DNA of 64,000 bases from an uncultured Gammaproteobacteria bacterium (GCA_902553145.1 CACDKD010000008.1:1-64000); one strand, 5' to 3'. Numbered from the stretch's first letter, positions 34,756 through 44,896 are shown. Made by a program: numbers and translations. Notes: generated by a model from the letters alone, not told the origin.

Positions 34756-36072
34756 ATGAGCAAAAGATCATTAAAAAAAAGCAACCAACACTTTCAAAAA
34801 GCATTAAAAAAATTACCACTGGGTGTCACATCAAACTTCAGATATTGGGGCGAGGAAGACACGATCTATATCAAGAAGGCATCCGGTTGCAGACTCTGGG
34901 ATTTGGACGATAACGAATACATCGATTATCGATTGGCATATGGTCCATACATCCTAGGCTATGCCGATGAAAGGGTTGACCAAGCAGCAAGAGAAGGCAT
35001 GGAAATTGGTGGAGTTTTTGCGCTTGCCACTGAACTCGAGTACGAGGTGGCACAAAAGATTTCTTCGATGGTTCCCTCCGCAGAGTTGGTGCGCTATTCC
35101 AACTCTGGCACTGAGGCTGTCATGGCTGCACTTCGCGTGGGCAGGGCCGTCAGCAAGAGAGACGGTTATGTCATGATAGAAGGCGGCTATCACGGGGTCT
35201 GGGACGCGGCACTTTGGGATATAGACATTGATGAATGGAACCCCGAGGAGGGAGAACCCGAGATTAAACCGTCAAGCGCGGGTGTACCGGAGCTCACCGG
35301 GGAATTGTTATCGCTTGTCCCGTTCAATGATGCCAATGCGCTTGAAGATCTTCTTAAGAAAAAACACAACGAAATCGGCACCTTGATGATCGAGCCAATT
35401 CTAGGGAATTGTTGTTCAATTTCTGCAACCCAAGAATACATGCAAGCCGTGAGGGATCTTTGCGACAAATACGACATCGTCCTTATCATCGACGAAGTTA
35501 AAACAGGATTTCGTGTCGCGAAGGGAGGCGTTCAAGAGCTGTATGGCATCGAAGCAGATTTATGCACGTTTGCGAAATCAATCGCCAACGGATATCCCAT
35601 CGCAGCATTGTGTGGCAAAGAAGAATACATGAGGCATATTAAATACGGAGGCGTGCTTCACGGCGGTACCTTTACAGCACACTCTGTAGCCATTTCGGCA
35701 GCCAATAAAACGTTGGAGATCATACAAAATACCGATGCCCTAGAAACCGTTGCAAATTATGGTTCGAAATTAAAAGATGGAATCAGCGATATTTTGAAAA
35801 AGAAAGACATTCCTCACTCCTTCACGGGTCACCCCTCGATGTCAGGGCTGTTTTTCTCAGAATCGCCGCCAACCAATGCGAGAGATTTTAGATATTCTGA
35901 CTACCCATTTTATGAAAAACTTGCTGAAGAAATGCTTGAGGATGGGGTATTATGCGAATTCGATCCTAGAGAACCGTGGTTCATTTGCGAAGCCCATGCT
36001 AAGGATGCGCTTCAGCCAACTTTGGATGCATTTGAATCATCACTTGAAAGAACACTTGGAGATATGACTTGA
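34756..36072 (+). CDS. Class III aminotransferase, glutamate-1-semialdehyde-aminomutase-like
   Basis: A 438-residue PLP enzyme. Motifs: substrate-phosphate loop SNSGTEAVMAALR, EGGYHGVWDAA, the IDEVKTGFR strand with the Asp that contacts PLP, and the Schiff-base Lys in FAKSIANGYP. The closest family features are those of HemL-like and omega-amino acid aminotransferases. A role as an amine or amino-acid transaminase in this operon is more likely than heme synthesis, because no heme genes are near. The stop overlaps the next start by four bases (TTGA). First gene of an eight-gene operon. Confidence 0.9.
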   Translation: MSKRSLKKSNQHFQKALKKLPLGVTSNFRYWGEEDTIYIKKASGCRLWDLDDNEYIDYRLAYGPYILGYADERVDQAAREGMEIGGVFALATELEYEVAQKISSMVPSAELVRYSNSGTEAVMAALRVGRAVSKRDGYVMIEGGYHGVWDAALWDIDIDEWNPEEGEPEIKPSSAGVPELTGELLSLVPFNDANALEDLLKKKHNEIGTLMIEPILGNCCSISATQEYMQAVRDLCDKYDIVLIIDEVKTGFRVAKGGVQELYGIEADLCTFAKSIANGYPIAALCGKEEYMRHIKYGGVLHGGTFTAHSVAISAANKTLEIIQNTDALETVANYGSKLKDGISDILKKKDIPHSFTGHPSMSGLFFSESPPTNARDFRYSDYPFYEKLAEEMLEDGVLCEFDPREPWFICEAHAKDALQPTLDAFESSLERTLGDMT

Positions 36073-37685
36073 GTAAATATGACGCGATCGTAATAGGAGC
36101 CGGCCACAACGGACTGTGTAACGCAGCCTACCTGGCAAAATCCGGATTGAAGGTATTGGTTTTAGAAAAAAACGACTACATCGGCGGTGCAGCCGTCAGT
36201 AGAGAATTAGAGGAAGGCTGGCTTTATTCAAATTGCTCATACGTATGCAGTCTCCTAAGACCCGAAATTTATAGAGACCTGAATCTTCAAAAACACGGAC
36301 TGCAAGTCATTGCCTATGGAGGCAGTGTCACTTTCACTAAGAAAGGAGACATCTTTGGCGGCTATTCAGACCACGATCTTTCAAGAAGAGAAATTGGTCG
36401 ATATTCCAAAAAAGATGCCGATGCATACGTCCGATTCTCAAGAGATATCTCAAAGCAGTGTCGATTCATTAAGCCGCTTTTAATGAGAACTCCGCCAGAC
36501 CCAACCTCTTTCAAGCCAAAAGATTTAAATGAATTGATTTGGCTTTTCAAAAGACTCTACGGATTGGGCGAAGAGACGATTTACGAAACCATCAGATTCT
36601 ACACCATGAGCGTTGCCGAATATCTTGAAGAGTATTTCGAGAACGACGTTGTAAAAGCAGCTTTATCAGGGAGTGGAATCATTGGAACAGGACTTGGTCC
36701 GTACTCCCCTGGAACGGCTTATGTATTGCTTCACCACTACATGGGTGAAGTCGATGGATCCATTGGCTCATGGGGATTTGCGAGAGGTGGAATGGGATCC
36801 GTTTCGAATGCACTTGCTGGCGCTTTTCAAGAACATGACGGCGAAATAATGACGAACGCAGAAGTGAAGCAGATACTGGTTAAAAACGGAAGGTCCGTTG
36901 GCGTGGTTCTTGAAAATGGGGATGAACTGTATGCAAAAAATATTGTTTCCAACCTGGATGTCAAAAGAACTTATCTCAAATTGTTTGAGCACGGCGATCT
37001 GGATGAAAAAATCATCAACCAGGTCGAAAACTTCAAGATCAGAGGCTCTTCTGGAAAGCTGAACATCGCTTTGGATGGCCTGCCTGAATTCCCGGCAATG
37101 GGAAAGAACAATCCATTGATGCATGCCGACATGCACTTCATTGATTCACTGGAGAGAATCGAGAGGGCATTTGACGATTGGAAGAATGGACGATGGTCTG
37201 CCGATCCATATTGCGACACTTTGATTCCAACATTAACCGATCCAACCATGGCGCCTCCAGGCAAACATTACATGTCTGTTTTTGTTCAATATGCTCCACC
37301 TAAACTTGCAACGGGTGAATGGACCGATAAGGATCGAGAAGGATTTGGAAAAACGGTCATCGATCAAATTGGAGAATACAGTCCAAACTTCAAAGACCTC
37401 ATTGTTCATGCAGAAATCAGATCGCCACAAGACATTGAGAACGAAGTCGGCCTGACAGAAGGAAATATCTTCCAAGGCGAGTTGACCATGGATCAGATGT
37501 TCTTCAATCGACCTTTCCCAGGGTATTCACAATTCAGAGGACCGGTGAAAGGTTTTTACATGTGTGGATCAAGCACACACCCAGGCGGCGGCGTGATGGC
37601 TGCACCTGGCGCGAATGCCGCAAGAGAAATTCTCTTTGATCTAAAACGAGAAAATATTGTTCCAGAGGCAGAAAACGATGACTAA
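36069..37685 (+). CDS. FAD-dependent oxidoreductase (PYROXD2/phytoene-desaturase-like), copy 1
   Basis: A 538-residue FAD enzyme beginning with a TTG start that overlaps the aminotransferase stop. The dinucleotide motif GAGHNGLCNAAYLAKSG and the adjacent GG-containing second motif (EKNDYIGGAAVSRELEEGWLYSN) mark the amine oxidase/carotenoid desaturase group. The C-terminal YMCGSSTHPGGGVMAAPGANAAREIL is characteristic of the PYROXD2 family. The enzyme probably oxidises a C-N or C-C bond. It is a paralogue of the next gene, and the pair could form a heterodimer (inference). Confidence 0.9.
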   Translation: MSKYDAIVIGAGHNGLCNAAYLAKSGLKVLVLEKNDYIGGAAVSRELEEGWLYSNCSYVCSLLRPEIYRDLNLQKHGLQVIAYGGSVTFTKKGDIFGGYSDHDLSRREIGRYSKKDADAYVRFSRDISKQCRFIKPLLMRTPPDPTSFKPKDLNELIWLFKRLYGLGEETIYETIRFYTMSVAEYLEEYFENDVVKAALSGSGIIGTGLGPYSPGTAYVLLHHYMGEVDGSIGSWGFARGGMGSVSNALAGAFQEHDGEIMTNAEVKQILVKNGRSVGVVLENGDELYAKNIVSNLDVKRTYLKLFEHGDLDEKIINQVENFKIRGSSGKLNIALDGLPEFPAMGKNNPLMHADMHFIDSLERIERAFDDWKNGRWSADPYCDTLIPTLTDPTMAPPGKHYMSVFVQYAPPKLATGEWTDKDREGFGKTVIDQIGEYSPNFKDLIVHAEIRSPQDIENEVGLTEGNIFQGELTMDQMFFNRPFPGYSQFRGPVKGFYMCGSSTHPGGGVMAAPGANAAREILFDLKRENIVPEAENDD

Positions 37686-39246
37686 AAAGAATAAAAAAAT
37701 AGCAGTAGTTGGCGCAGGCCATAACGCTCTCGTTTGTGCAACCTACCTTGCGAAAGCTGGGTTTTCAGTGGATGTTTTTGAATCAAGATCTCAGGTTGGA
37801 GGCATGATCGGAAAACGAAAACTGGGCGAAGAATACAGTGTCCCTGGTGCAGCACATTTGCTGAGTCATGTGGATGAGTCAGTTTTCAAAAAACTAAATC
37901 TTAAAAAACACGGCCTTGAATATTCGGCACAAGATCTCAAAACAGTGTCACTCAATCGAGACGGGAATGCGTTGATCATTGACGGCGATGAAGTTGATGG
38001 CGATGACATCACCATGAAAGAAAAGAAAGAATTCAAAGAGCTCAATAAACGAATGGTCAAATTGGCAGGTTTTCTTGAATCCACATACGGCAAAAAACCG
38101 CCTAGATTAGGCTCTGACGATCGAGGCGATATGTTCAGTCTGGCGTCACTTGGACTCAATGCTCGCATGATGGGCGCGGACTCAATGAGTGACTTATTAA
38201 AATTCATAGCCGTAAATATTTACGATGTTTTGAATGAATTTACAGATCATAATCACCTCAAAGGAACTTTGGCATTCGATGCAATTTTAGGGAATCACAT
38301 GGGCCCAAGGACCAACAACAGTGTCATCACATACTTGCACCAACTCACGGGCGGAGCGAATGGAAAAAATGGTTCGCATTCAATGGTCTCAGATGGAACC
38401 GGTTCATTTACGAAATCCCTTGAGGAAGCTGCCAAAAAAGCAGGAGTCAACATTCATCTCAATGCTTCTGTCAAATCCATTTCTTTTACCGATGATCTAG
38501 AAATAACCGGATTGACACTTAAGAACGGAGATGCTTTTGATGCGGACATAATTGTGTCTGGCATTGACCCTAGGAGTACATTCAATTGCTTGGTTGGACC
38601 CAAAAAGTTAGAGGCTGGCGTGGTTCATAAAGTGAACAATGTGAGAATGAGAGGCAACGCAGCCAAACTTCATCTTGCGCTTTCGTCTAAACCAAAATTT
38701 AAAGGCATTTCTGAGGATCAATTAGGACAAAGGATTGTTTATTCTCCCTCAATGGAATACCTAGAAAGAACTTTTGATTTTAATAAGTATGGTCAGATAT
38801 CGGACGATCTTCCAATGGAAATAACGATCCCATCCATACACGATAAAACGCTAGCGCCAAAAGGTCATCATGTACTATCAGCGATTGTCAACTATGTTCC
38901 TTATCATTTAAAAGAGGGTTGGGAAAACTCAAAATCAAGAGTATTGGATCAGTGCATCAACCAATTGGATGGACTGGCGCCAGGTCTTAAGGGTCTGGTC
39001 GTTCAGTCAGAGCTTCTTACGCCAGCAGACATTGAAGAAGAGTACGGCATCACCGGAGGTCAATGGCACCATGGCGAACTCACATTTGACCAGTTCTTGA
39101 TGCTAAGACCTGTGCCAAAAATGGCACAATATTCATCCCCAATCAGCTCGCTTTATATGTGTGGAGCAGGGTCACACCCAGGCGGCGGGATAATGGGAAC
39201 TGCAGGAAAAAATGCTGCCATGGAAATTATGAAAAGGGAGTCTTGA
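37678..39246 (+). CDS. FAD-dependent oxidoreductase (PYROXD2-like), copy 2
   Basis: About 522 residues from the ATG at 37678, overlapping copy 1 by eight bases; an alternative start at 37657 would lengthen it by seven residues. The motif GAGHNALVCATYLAKAG and the C-terminal MCGAGSHPGGGIMGTAGKNAA mirror copy 1. Family identity is clear but the copies have diverged strongly, indicating an old duplication with separate roles. Some relatives lack key FAD or catalytic residues; I cannot judge that here. Confidence 0.9.
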   Translation: MTKKNKKIAVVGAGHNALVCATYLAKAGFSVDVFESRSQVGGMIGKRKLGEEYSVPGAAHLLSHVDESVFKKLNLKKHGLEYSAQDLKTVSLNRDGNALIIDGDEVDGDDITMKEKKEFKELNKRMVKLAGFLESTYGKKPPRLGSDDRGDMFSLASLGLNARMMGADSMSDLLKFIAVNIYDVLNEFTDHNHLKGTLAFDAILGNHMGPRTNNSVITYLHQLTGGANGKNGSHSMVSDGTGSFTKSLEEAAKKAGVNIHLNASVKSISFTDDLEITGLTLKNGDAFDADIIVSGIDPRSTFNCLVGPKKLEAGVVHKVNNVRMRGNAAKLHLALSSKPKFKGISEDQLGQRIVYSPSMEYLERTFDFNKYGQISDDLPMEITIPSIHDKTLAPKGHHVLSAIVNYVPYHLKEGWENSKSRVLDQCINQLDGLAPGLKGLVVQSELLTPADIEEEYGITGGQWHHGELTFDQFLMLRPVPKMAQYSSPISSLYMCGAGSHPGGGIMGTAGKNAAMEIMKRES

Positions 39247-39247
39247 G

Positions 39248-40438
39248 ATGTTGCAACAAAATCATTATTTGAAATCAGTCTACGAAACACCGTTTCATGA
39301 GCGTACTTCCGAGTTGAATATTCTCAACGATTGGACACGCTGGAAAGATTACACAGTTCCAAACAGTTATTTCCGTGTAGACCTCGAATACTTTGCGGCA
39401 AGAAACAGCACCGCCGTTTTTGACTACACTCCAATGATTAAGCACAGAATAAAGGGCAAGGATGCACTTGAATATGTGAATCGTTTTTTCACAAGAGACA
39501 TGACAAAGATTGGACTACACAGAGTCGGTTATGCGGTTTGGTGCGATGAACAAGGCCAAGTCATTGACGACGGCACTGTTTTTCATATGAGAGAAAACGA
39601 ATATTGGTTACTCTCTGCTGAAAGGCAACTGGAAAATCTAGCAGTATCGGCGATCGGCTTCGACGTTGAAATAGATGAATTAACAGACGATGTTGCAGCC
39701 CTAGGCGTTCAAGGGCCAACCTCAGCAAGCATTTTGAAAGCCATGGGGTTTCAAGAAATTGAGATGTTAAAACCATTTGATATCAAACATTATTCATACC
39801 ATGGGGAAGAGATCACCATTTCCAGAACAGGATTTACCGGAGACTTGGGCTATGAAGTTTTGATGTCGAATTCTGTAGCGCTTTCGTTTTATAACGAGAT
39901 GTTTGCAAAAGGTGAAATATACAATATTAAACCTGCAGGGTTAGAGGCTCTGGATCTGCTCAGAATTGAAGCGGGCCTTCTTCAGCCCGGCGTAGATTTT
40001 ATGATTGCAGAAGAGGCAATCCGGCCAGGAGCTACAAGATCGCCTTATGAGCTTGGATTATCGTGGTTGGTGGATCTCAGTAAGCCTGTTTTTAATGGCA
40101 AGGCGGCACTGGTTGAGGAAAAGAAAAGAGGTTCGAAATACACTTTTGTTAAATTAAACATAAACGGCAACAAGCCCGCTAGTGGTTCTTATCTTTACAA
40201 TCAAGCAAACAAGAAAATTGGAACAGTGACTTCTGCAATGTTTTCTCCTAGTGCGAAAGCAAACATTGCTTATGCTTCTTTGCATGAGCCATGGAAAAAA
40301 GGAAAAGACAAGATCATCGCAGAGATCTACTATCAGAAAGATCTGGAGTGGAATAGGGTGATGGAAGAAGCAACCATTGTCACCAAGCCTTTCTTTGATC
40401 CGGATAGAAAAAGAGCCACACCAGCAGAGCTATACTAA
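39248..40438 (+). CDS. GcvT-family aminomethyltransferase
   Basis: A 396-residue folate-binding protein of the glycine cleavage T superfamily (GCV_T and GCV_T_C domains). It includes FDYTPMIKHRIKGKDA, the GVQGPTSASIL loop, RTGFTGDLGYEV (tetrahydrofolate-side motif, in place of RTGYTGEDG) and the C-terminal GTVTSAMFSPSAKANIAYA domain. Relatives transfer one-carbon units from dimethylglycine, sarcosine or DMSP to tetrahydrofolate. No glycine cleavage H or P protein is near, so a demethylase or methylene transfer role with the two FAD enzymes is likely. The start follows copy 2 by one base. Confidence 0.88.
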   Translation: MLQQNHYLKSVYETPFHERTSELNILNDWTRWKDYTVPNSYFRVDLEYFAARNSTAVFDYTPMIKHRIKGKDALEYVNRFFTRDMTKIGLHRVGYAVWCDEQGQVIDDGTVFHMRENEYWLLSAERQLENLAVSAIGFDVEIDELTDDVAALGVQGPTSASILKAMGFQEIEMLKPFDIKHYSYHGEEITISRTGFTGDLGYEVLMSNSVALSFYNEMFAKGEIYNIKPAGLEALDLLRIEAGLLQPGVDFMIAEEAIRPGATRSPYELGLSWLVDLSKPVFNGKAALVEEKKRGSKYTFVKLNINGNKPASGSYLYNQANKKIGTVTSAMFSPSAKANIAYASLHEPWKKGKDKIIAEIYYQKDLEWNRVMEEATIVTKPFFDPDRKRATPAELY

Positions 40439-40444
40439 GCGGAT

Positions 40445-42532
40445 ATGCCACACCGCCTTGATCCACTGTTAGACCCAGAAAGTATTGTCGTTGTCGGTGC
40501 AACGACCTCTGGTGGCATGGGGAGTCGAATCATCAAGAACCTTCAGCACGGAGGGTATAAAGGCAAGTTATTTGGGCTGCATCCAAAAAACAAAGACGCA
40601 TTTGGTGTGCCATGCTATCCCGACTTTGCATCTCTTCCAGAGAAAGTTGAACATGCAATTTTTGCAGTATCGGATGAACGAGTAGAGGGCTTAGTCGATG
40701 CTGCCATTGAAGCCGATGTCAAAGCCATGTCAATGATGTCGATGCTGTATTTAGATGATGATCAGAAGCCATATTTAAAAGATCGCATTCAAGCAAAACT
40801 TAAAGAAGCCGATATTCTCTTATGCGGTGCAAATGGAATGGGTTTTTTTCACATAGAGAAAAGTGTTTGGATCAATGGCCATTTCTCAAGACCCAACCAC
40901 GAATCTGGAGGGGTGTGCATCATCAGTCAATCGGGTTCAGGCGTTGCTGGAATCATCGATTGTGAGGAAAGGATCAATCTAAACCTTTCCGTTTCGTCTG
41001 GATCCGAACTCACTGTGGGCGCAGAAGACTATCTTGATTACATTCTTCATCAAGAGAGTACAACCGTGGTTGGTTTATTCCTTGAAACCATTCGCAAACC
41101 AGAACAAATGATCCAAGCGTTTCAATTGGCAAATAAGAAAAAGATTCCGATCGTTGTATTAAAGACTGGAAAGACAGAACGCTCTGCAGAGCTCACAGTA
41201 TCTCACTCAGGTGGCTTGGCTGGAGTGGACGATTACTACAACGCGCTTTTCAAAAAATACGGCATTCAAAGGGTCGCAGACATGGATGAACTTGCAACAA
41301 CACTCATCATGTTTGATCAACCTTATGAGTTGGCGGATGGAAACATGGTCTCCATTCACGATTCTGGCGGCGAAAGACAACTCATCATCGATATTGCAGA
41401 ACAGCAAGGGGTTGAGTTTGCAGATCTGGAAGAAAGCACGACCCAAAAACTCAAAGAAATTCTTGACCCGGGTTTGCCTCCGGTAAATCCATTGGATGCC
41501 TGGGGCAAAGGATTAAGCGATGCCGATCAAATTATGGCTGATAGCATCACAGAAATGCTCGATGATCCAAATGCTTCAATGGCTGCAATAGTCATGGACA
41601 GAGGTCCGCTGGGCCTCATTCATGAAGAATACATTGATGAGTATATGAAACAGGCAAACGATCGGACAGGAAAGCCTGTATTCCTTGTTTCAAACAGACA
41701 AGGCACAGGCATTCATCCTTTGGCAGTCGAAGCCACAAATAAGGGAATGCCGGTATTGGATGGCATGCATTCATTTCTTGCGGGTGTTCGATGCCTTCAT
41801 CAATACAGAGATTTCATAAAGAATGAAGATGTCATCGACATCGACCTTGATTCTGAAAAGTTGAGAAAATATCAAGATGAACTCTCTACAAGTGAGTTTG
41901 TGAGTGAAGCACAGGCACTCAATATGTTTTTTGATTTGGGCCTAAATGCCAATCAAAGCAGTGTCATCACCAATGAAGAAGAATTACTATCAGCAGCAAA
42001 GGACATGGGTTTTCCTTTGGTGTTAAAGACTGCCGTTGAGGACGTGTATCACAAATCTGAGTTGAGCGGGGTTTACCTAAACATTGATTCAGAAGAAAAA
42101 CTGATCTCTTCATACAAGGAGCTTCAGAAAAAACTACCGGGTAATGCTTTGCTCGCTAAGATGATTCAATCCGAGTCAGTGGAGATGATCATTGGCATGA
42201 CCACAGATGAGCAACTCGGCCCTATGGTGACGATTGGTTTTGGTGGGTACTACGCTGAGGCAATGAATGACGCGGTTACCCTGATGCCTCCTTTTTCCAA
42301 AGAGGCTGCGAAGGAAGCGCTGGGATCACTCAAAATGAAAACATTGCTCGATGGTTATCGCGGGTCAAAGCCAGCTGATTTGGATGCATTTGCGGATTTT
42401 GCATCAAGATTTTCTTTGATCGCGTTGGAGTTGAGCAATCAGATATGTGAAATTGATTTAAATCCCGTAATATTAGGAAACGATATTTGTATAGCAGTTG
42501 ATGCATTGATATCTTTGCATCAGCAAAAGTAA
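40445..42532 (+). CDS. ADP-forming acyl-CoA synthetase (acetate-CoA ligase family)
   Basis: A 695-residue fused enzyme. Order: CoA-binding domain (ESIVVVGATTSGGMGSRII), succinyl-CoA-ligase-like flavodoxin domains with the phosphohistidine motif VSHSGGLAG, a linker, and an ATP-grasp domain (PLVLKTAVEDVYHKSELSGVYL). These enzymes convert an organic acid to its CoA thioester with ATP, giving ADP and phosphate, and often run in reverse. The acyl specificity is unknown. The gap to the GcvT-like gene is six bases. Confidence 0.92.
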   Translation: MPHRLDPLLDPESIVVVGATTSGGMGSRIIKNLQHGGYKGKLFGLHPKNKDAFGVPCYPDFASLPEKVEHAIFAVSDERVEGLVDAAIEADVKAMSMMSMLYLDDDQKPYLKDRIQAKLKEADILLCGANGMGFFHIEKSVWINGHFSRPNHESGGVCIISQSGSGVAGIIDCEERINLNLSVSSGSELTVGAEDYLDYILHQESTTVVGLFLETIRKPEQMIQAFQLANKKKIPIVVLKTGKTERSAELTVSHSGGLAGVDDYYNALFKKYGIQRVADMDELATTLIMFDQPYELADGNMVSIHDSGGERQLIIDIAEQQGVEFADLEESTTQKLKEILDPGLPPVNPLDAWGKGLSDADQIMADSITEMLDDPNASMAAIVMDRGPLGLIHEEYIDEYMKQANDRTGKPVFLVSNRQGTGIHPLAVEATNKGMPVLDGMHSFLAGVRCLHQYRDFIKNEDVIDIDLDSEKLRKYQDELSTSEFVSEAQALNMFFDLGLNANQSSVITNEEELLSAAKDMGFPLVLKTAVEDVYHKSELSGVYLNIDSEEKLISSYKELQKKLPGNALLAKMIQSESVEMIIGMTTDEQLGPMVTIGFGGYYAEAMNDAVTLMPPFSKEAAKEALGSLKMKTLLDGYRGSKPADLDAFADFASRFSLIALELSNQICEIDLNPVILGNDICIAVDALISLHQQK

Positions 42533-42552
42533 ATAAAAACTAGGAGAAAGGA

Positions 42553-44073
42553 ATGGATGCGAGAAGCGCAAAAGCATTGTCTAAAGATGATTGGGCCAAG
42601 ATGGCGGGCGATGCCGATAGTATCTTCGAAGGAAGATGTTTCATTAATGGTGAATATGTTGATGCAGCAGATGGCGGAAAGATAGAGGTCATCAATCCTG
42701 CAACCAACGAGGCATGTGGGACATGTGCAGCAGGAAACGAAAAAGACATCGACAAGGCCGTTGCCGCTGCAAAAGAAAGCTTTAAAGCAAAAACTTGGAG
42801 GAAGATGGCACCCAGGAAAAGAATGGGAATCATGATGAAGTTTGCCGATCTTCTTCAGGCAAATACAGCTGAACTTGCCCTCATGGATTCCATGAATATG
42901 GGTAAGCCGATCAGCGATTGCTTGAATGTCGATGTTCCAGCCTCCGCTGTGAATATTCGATTCATGGCAGAGTGTATAGATAAGATGTATGGAAAAGTTG
43001 CCAACACGCATGAAAAAGCACTGAACCTTTCTGTTAGAGAACCGTACGGTGTGGTTGGATTGATTTCTCCATGGAATTATCCGCTTCTCATGGGTGTTTG
43101 GAAAATTGCTCCAGCGTTGGCTGCAGGGAATTCAATCGTGCTTAAACCAGATGAGCATTCGCCTCACTCGTGCATAAAAATGGCAGAGCTTTTTGTCGAA
43201 GCAGGTGGGCCTCCGGGGGTATTCAATGTGGTCACGGGACATGGTGAAGAGGCCGGACAATCTTTGGCTCTGCATCAAGATGTCTCGAAGATCGGATTCA
43301 CTGGATCAACTGAAGTTGGAAAACTTCTTTTGCAATATGCTGGTCAGTCCAATATGAAAAAGGTCAGCCTTGAGACTGGTGGAAAATCACCCATGATTTA
43401 CTTCGCTGATCTACCTGATATGGAACTTGCTGTTTCTACAGCCTATGATTCAATCTATGCAAATATGGGCGAAGTCTGTAATGCAGGATCTAGAATCTAT
43501 GTTGAAAGAGCAATTTATGCAGATTTCGTTGATCAATTCATTGCAGAAGGCCAAGGCGCATATACACCTGGTGATCCATTGGATCCAGAAACAAACATGG
43601 GCCCATTGATGTCAGCACAAGCTCAAAAAAGAGTATTGGGCTTCATTGAATCAGGCAAAAATGAAGGTGCGAAACTCAAATTTGGTGGAAACATTCCAAC
43701 AGGACTTGAGTCTGGATGTTTCGTTGAACCAACCATGTTTGCAGATGTGAACAATGACATGACCATTGGTCGTGAAGAGATCTTTGGACCGGTTGCTTCT
43801 ATTATTCCGTTTGATTCTGAGGAAGAAGCCATCGAAATGGCCAATGATACAATCTATGGCCTTTGTGCATCCGTATGGACGAGCAACGTCAGTCGAGCTC
43901 ACAACATGGCGAAAGCCATTGAGTCAGGCATGGTTTATGTCAATTGCTACGATGTTGGCGATATGACCTTTGAGTTTGGTGGATACAAGCAATCTGGCAA
44001 TACCAAAGATTCATGCTTTGAGTCGGTGCTTGGATACACACAAAGTAAATCGATTTGGTATAACCTCGGGTAA
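42553..44073 (+). CDS. NAD(P)-dependent aldehyde dehydrogenase
   Basis: A 506-residue aldehyde dehydrogenase. Motifs: SPWNYPLLMG, cofactor FTGSTEVG, the general base region SLETGGKSP, and the catalytic Cys309 in GEVCNAGSR (normally GQxCxAGSR). PuuC- and betaine-aldehyde-dehydrogenase-type enzymes are the nearest by eye. AGGAGAAAGGA directly upstream supports the ATG start. Likely oxidises the aldehyde released by the aminotransferase or amine oxidase to the acid used by the CoA synthetase. Confidence 0.95.
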   Translation: MDARSAKALSKDDWAKMAGDADSIFEGRCFINGEYVDAADGGKIEVINPATNEACGTCAAGNEKDIDKAVAAAKESFKAKTWRKMAPRKRMGIMMKFADLLQANTAELALMDSMNMGKPISDCLNVDVPASAVNIRFMAECIDKMYGKVANTHEKALNLSVREPYGVVGLISPWNYPLLMGVWKIAPALAAGNSIVLKPDEHSPHSCIKMAELFVEAGGPPGVFNVVTGHGEEAGQSLALHQDVSKIGFTGSTEVGKLLLQYAGQSNMKKVSLETGGKSPMIYFADLPDMELAVSTAYDSIYANMGEVCNAGSRIYVERAIYADFVDQFIAEGQGAYTPGDPLDPETNMGPLMSAQAQKRVLGFIESGKNEGAKLKFGGNIPTGLESGCFVEPTMFADVNNDMTIGREEIFGPVASIIPFDSEEEAIEMANDTIYGLCASVWTSNVSRAHNMAKAIESGMVYVNCYDVGDMTFEFGGYKQSGNTKDSCFESVLGYTQSKSIWYNLG

Positions 44074-44080
44074 ATATTTT

Positions 44081-44896
44081 TTGAGTAATTCACTCACATA
44101 CGAGGTCAATGGACCTGTTGCACTGCTGACTTTAAATAGGCCAGACAAGCTCAATGCAATCGATACAGCCATGATGGCTGAGATGAATGCAGCGATGGAT
44201 CAAGCAGAAGAAGACCATTCCATTCGTGCGATTGTGGTTAAAGCCAATGGGAAATCTTTTTCAGCAGGATTTGATTTGGACGATGAAGTTTGGTCATCAG
44301 ACAAAGACGAGGACATTCGGGCTGCTCTGCAGAATGACTTTGATACCATCATGCGTTTTTGGGATTCACCCAAACCAACCATTGCTTGTGTTCAAGGATA
44401 CTGTTTGGGTGGAGCCATGGAGTTGGCGTTGAGTTGCGACCTCACCGTAGCCTCAAGTTGTGCATTATTTGGAGAGCCAGAGGTATCCATAGCCAGTGGA
44501 ATTGTGGTACTGAATTTGCCGTGGTTAACTGGACCCAAACTCGCCAAGGAAATATTGCTCTGTGCGGACAAACGCATACCTGCCCAAAGGATTTATGAGA
44601 TGGGACTTCTGAATCGAGTCGTTGATCTTGAGGATCTCGAGTCCACAGGCATTGAATTCGCTGAAACCATTGCAGCCAATGACATGATGTCTGTAGCAAT
44701 CACCAAAAAAGCCATCAATAAAACCATGGAAATCAGCGGCATGAGATCAGCACTCGATGATGCATCAGAGGCGAACATGCTTCTTGAAACAACCGATTAC
44801 GATGAGAAAACAGAGTTTTACGATATTCTCAAAAAAGAAGGCATCAAAGCAGCGCTTGAATGGAGACGAAGTCTTGTTTTTGGAAAGGGCGACTGA
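44081..44896 (+). CDS. Enoyl-CoA hydratase/isomerase family protein
   Basis: About 271 residues from a TTG start at 44081, seven bases after the aldehyde dehydrogenase stop; no ATG or GTG is available close by and a longer frame would overlap the previous gene. Crotonase signs: LNRPDKLNAID, the KSFSAGFDLDD oxyanion region and GYCLGGAMELALSCDL. It may hydrate an enoyl-CoA from the acyl-CoA dehydrogenase step. The substrate is not identifiable from sequence. Confidence 0.9.
   Translation: MSNSLTYEVNGPVALLTLNRPDKLNAIDTAMMAEMNAAMDQAEEDHSIRAIVVKANGKSFSAGFDLDDEVWSSDKDEDIRAALQNDFDTIMRFWDSPKPTIACVQGYCLGGAMELALSCDLTVASSCALFGEPEVSIASGIVVLNLPWLTGPKLAKEILLCADKRIPAQRIYEMGLLNRVVDLEDLESTGIEFAETIAANDMMSVAITKKAINKTMEISGMRSALDDASEANMLLETTDYDEKTEFYDILKKEGIKAALEWRRSLVFGKGD

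Noticed and set aside
43970-44080. Extended N-terminus for the enoyl-CoA hydratase.
   Set aside because: The extra residues translate the 3' end of the aldehyde dehydrogenase in another frame and do not resemble crotonases.
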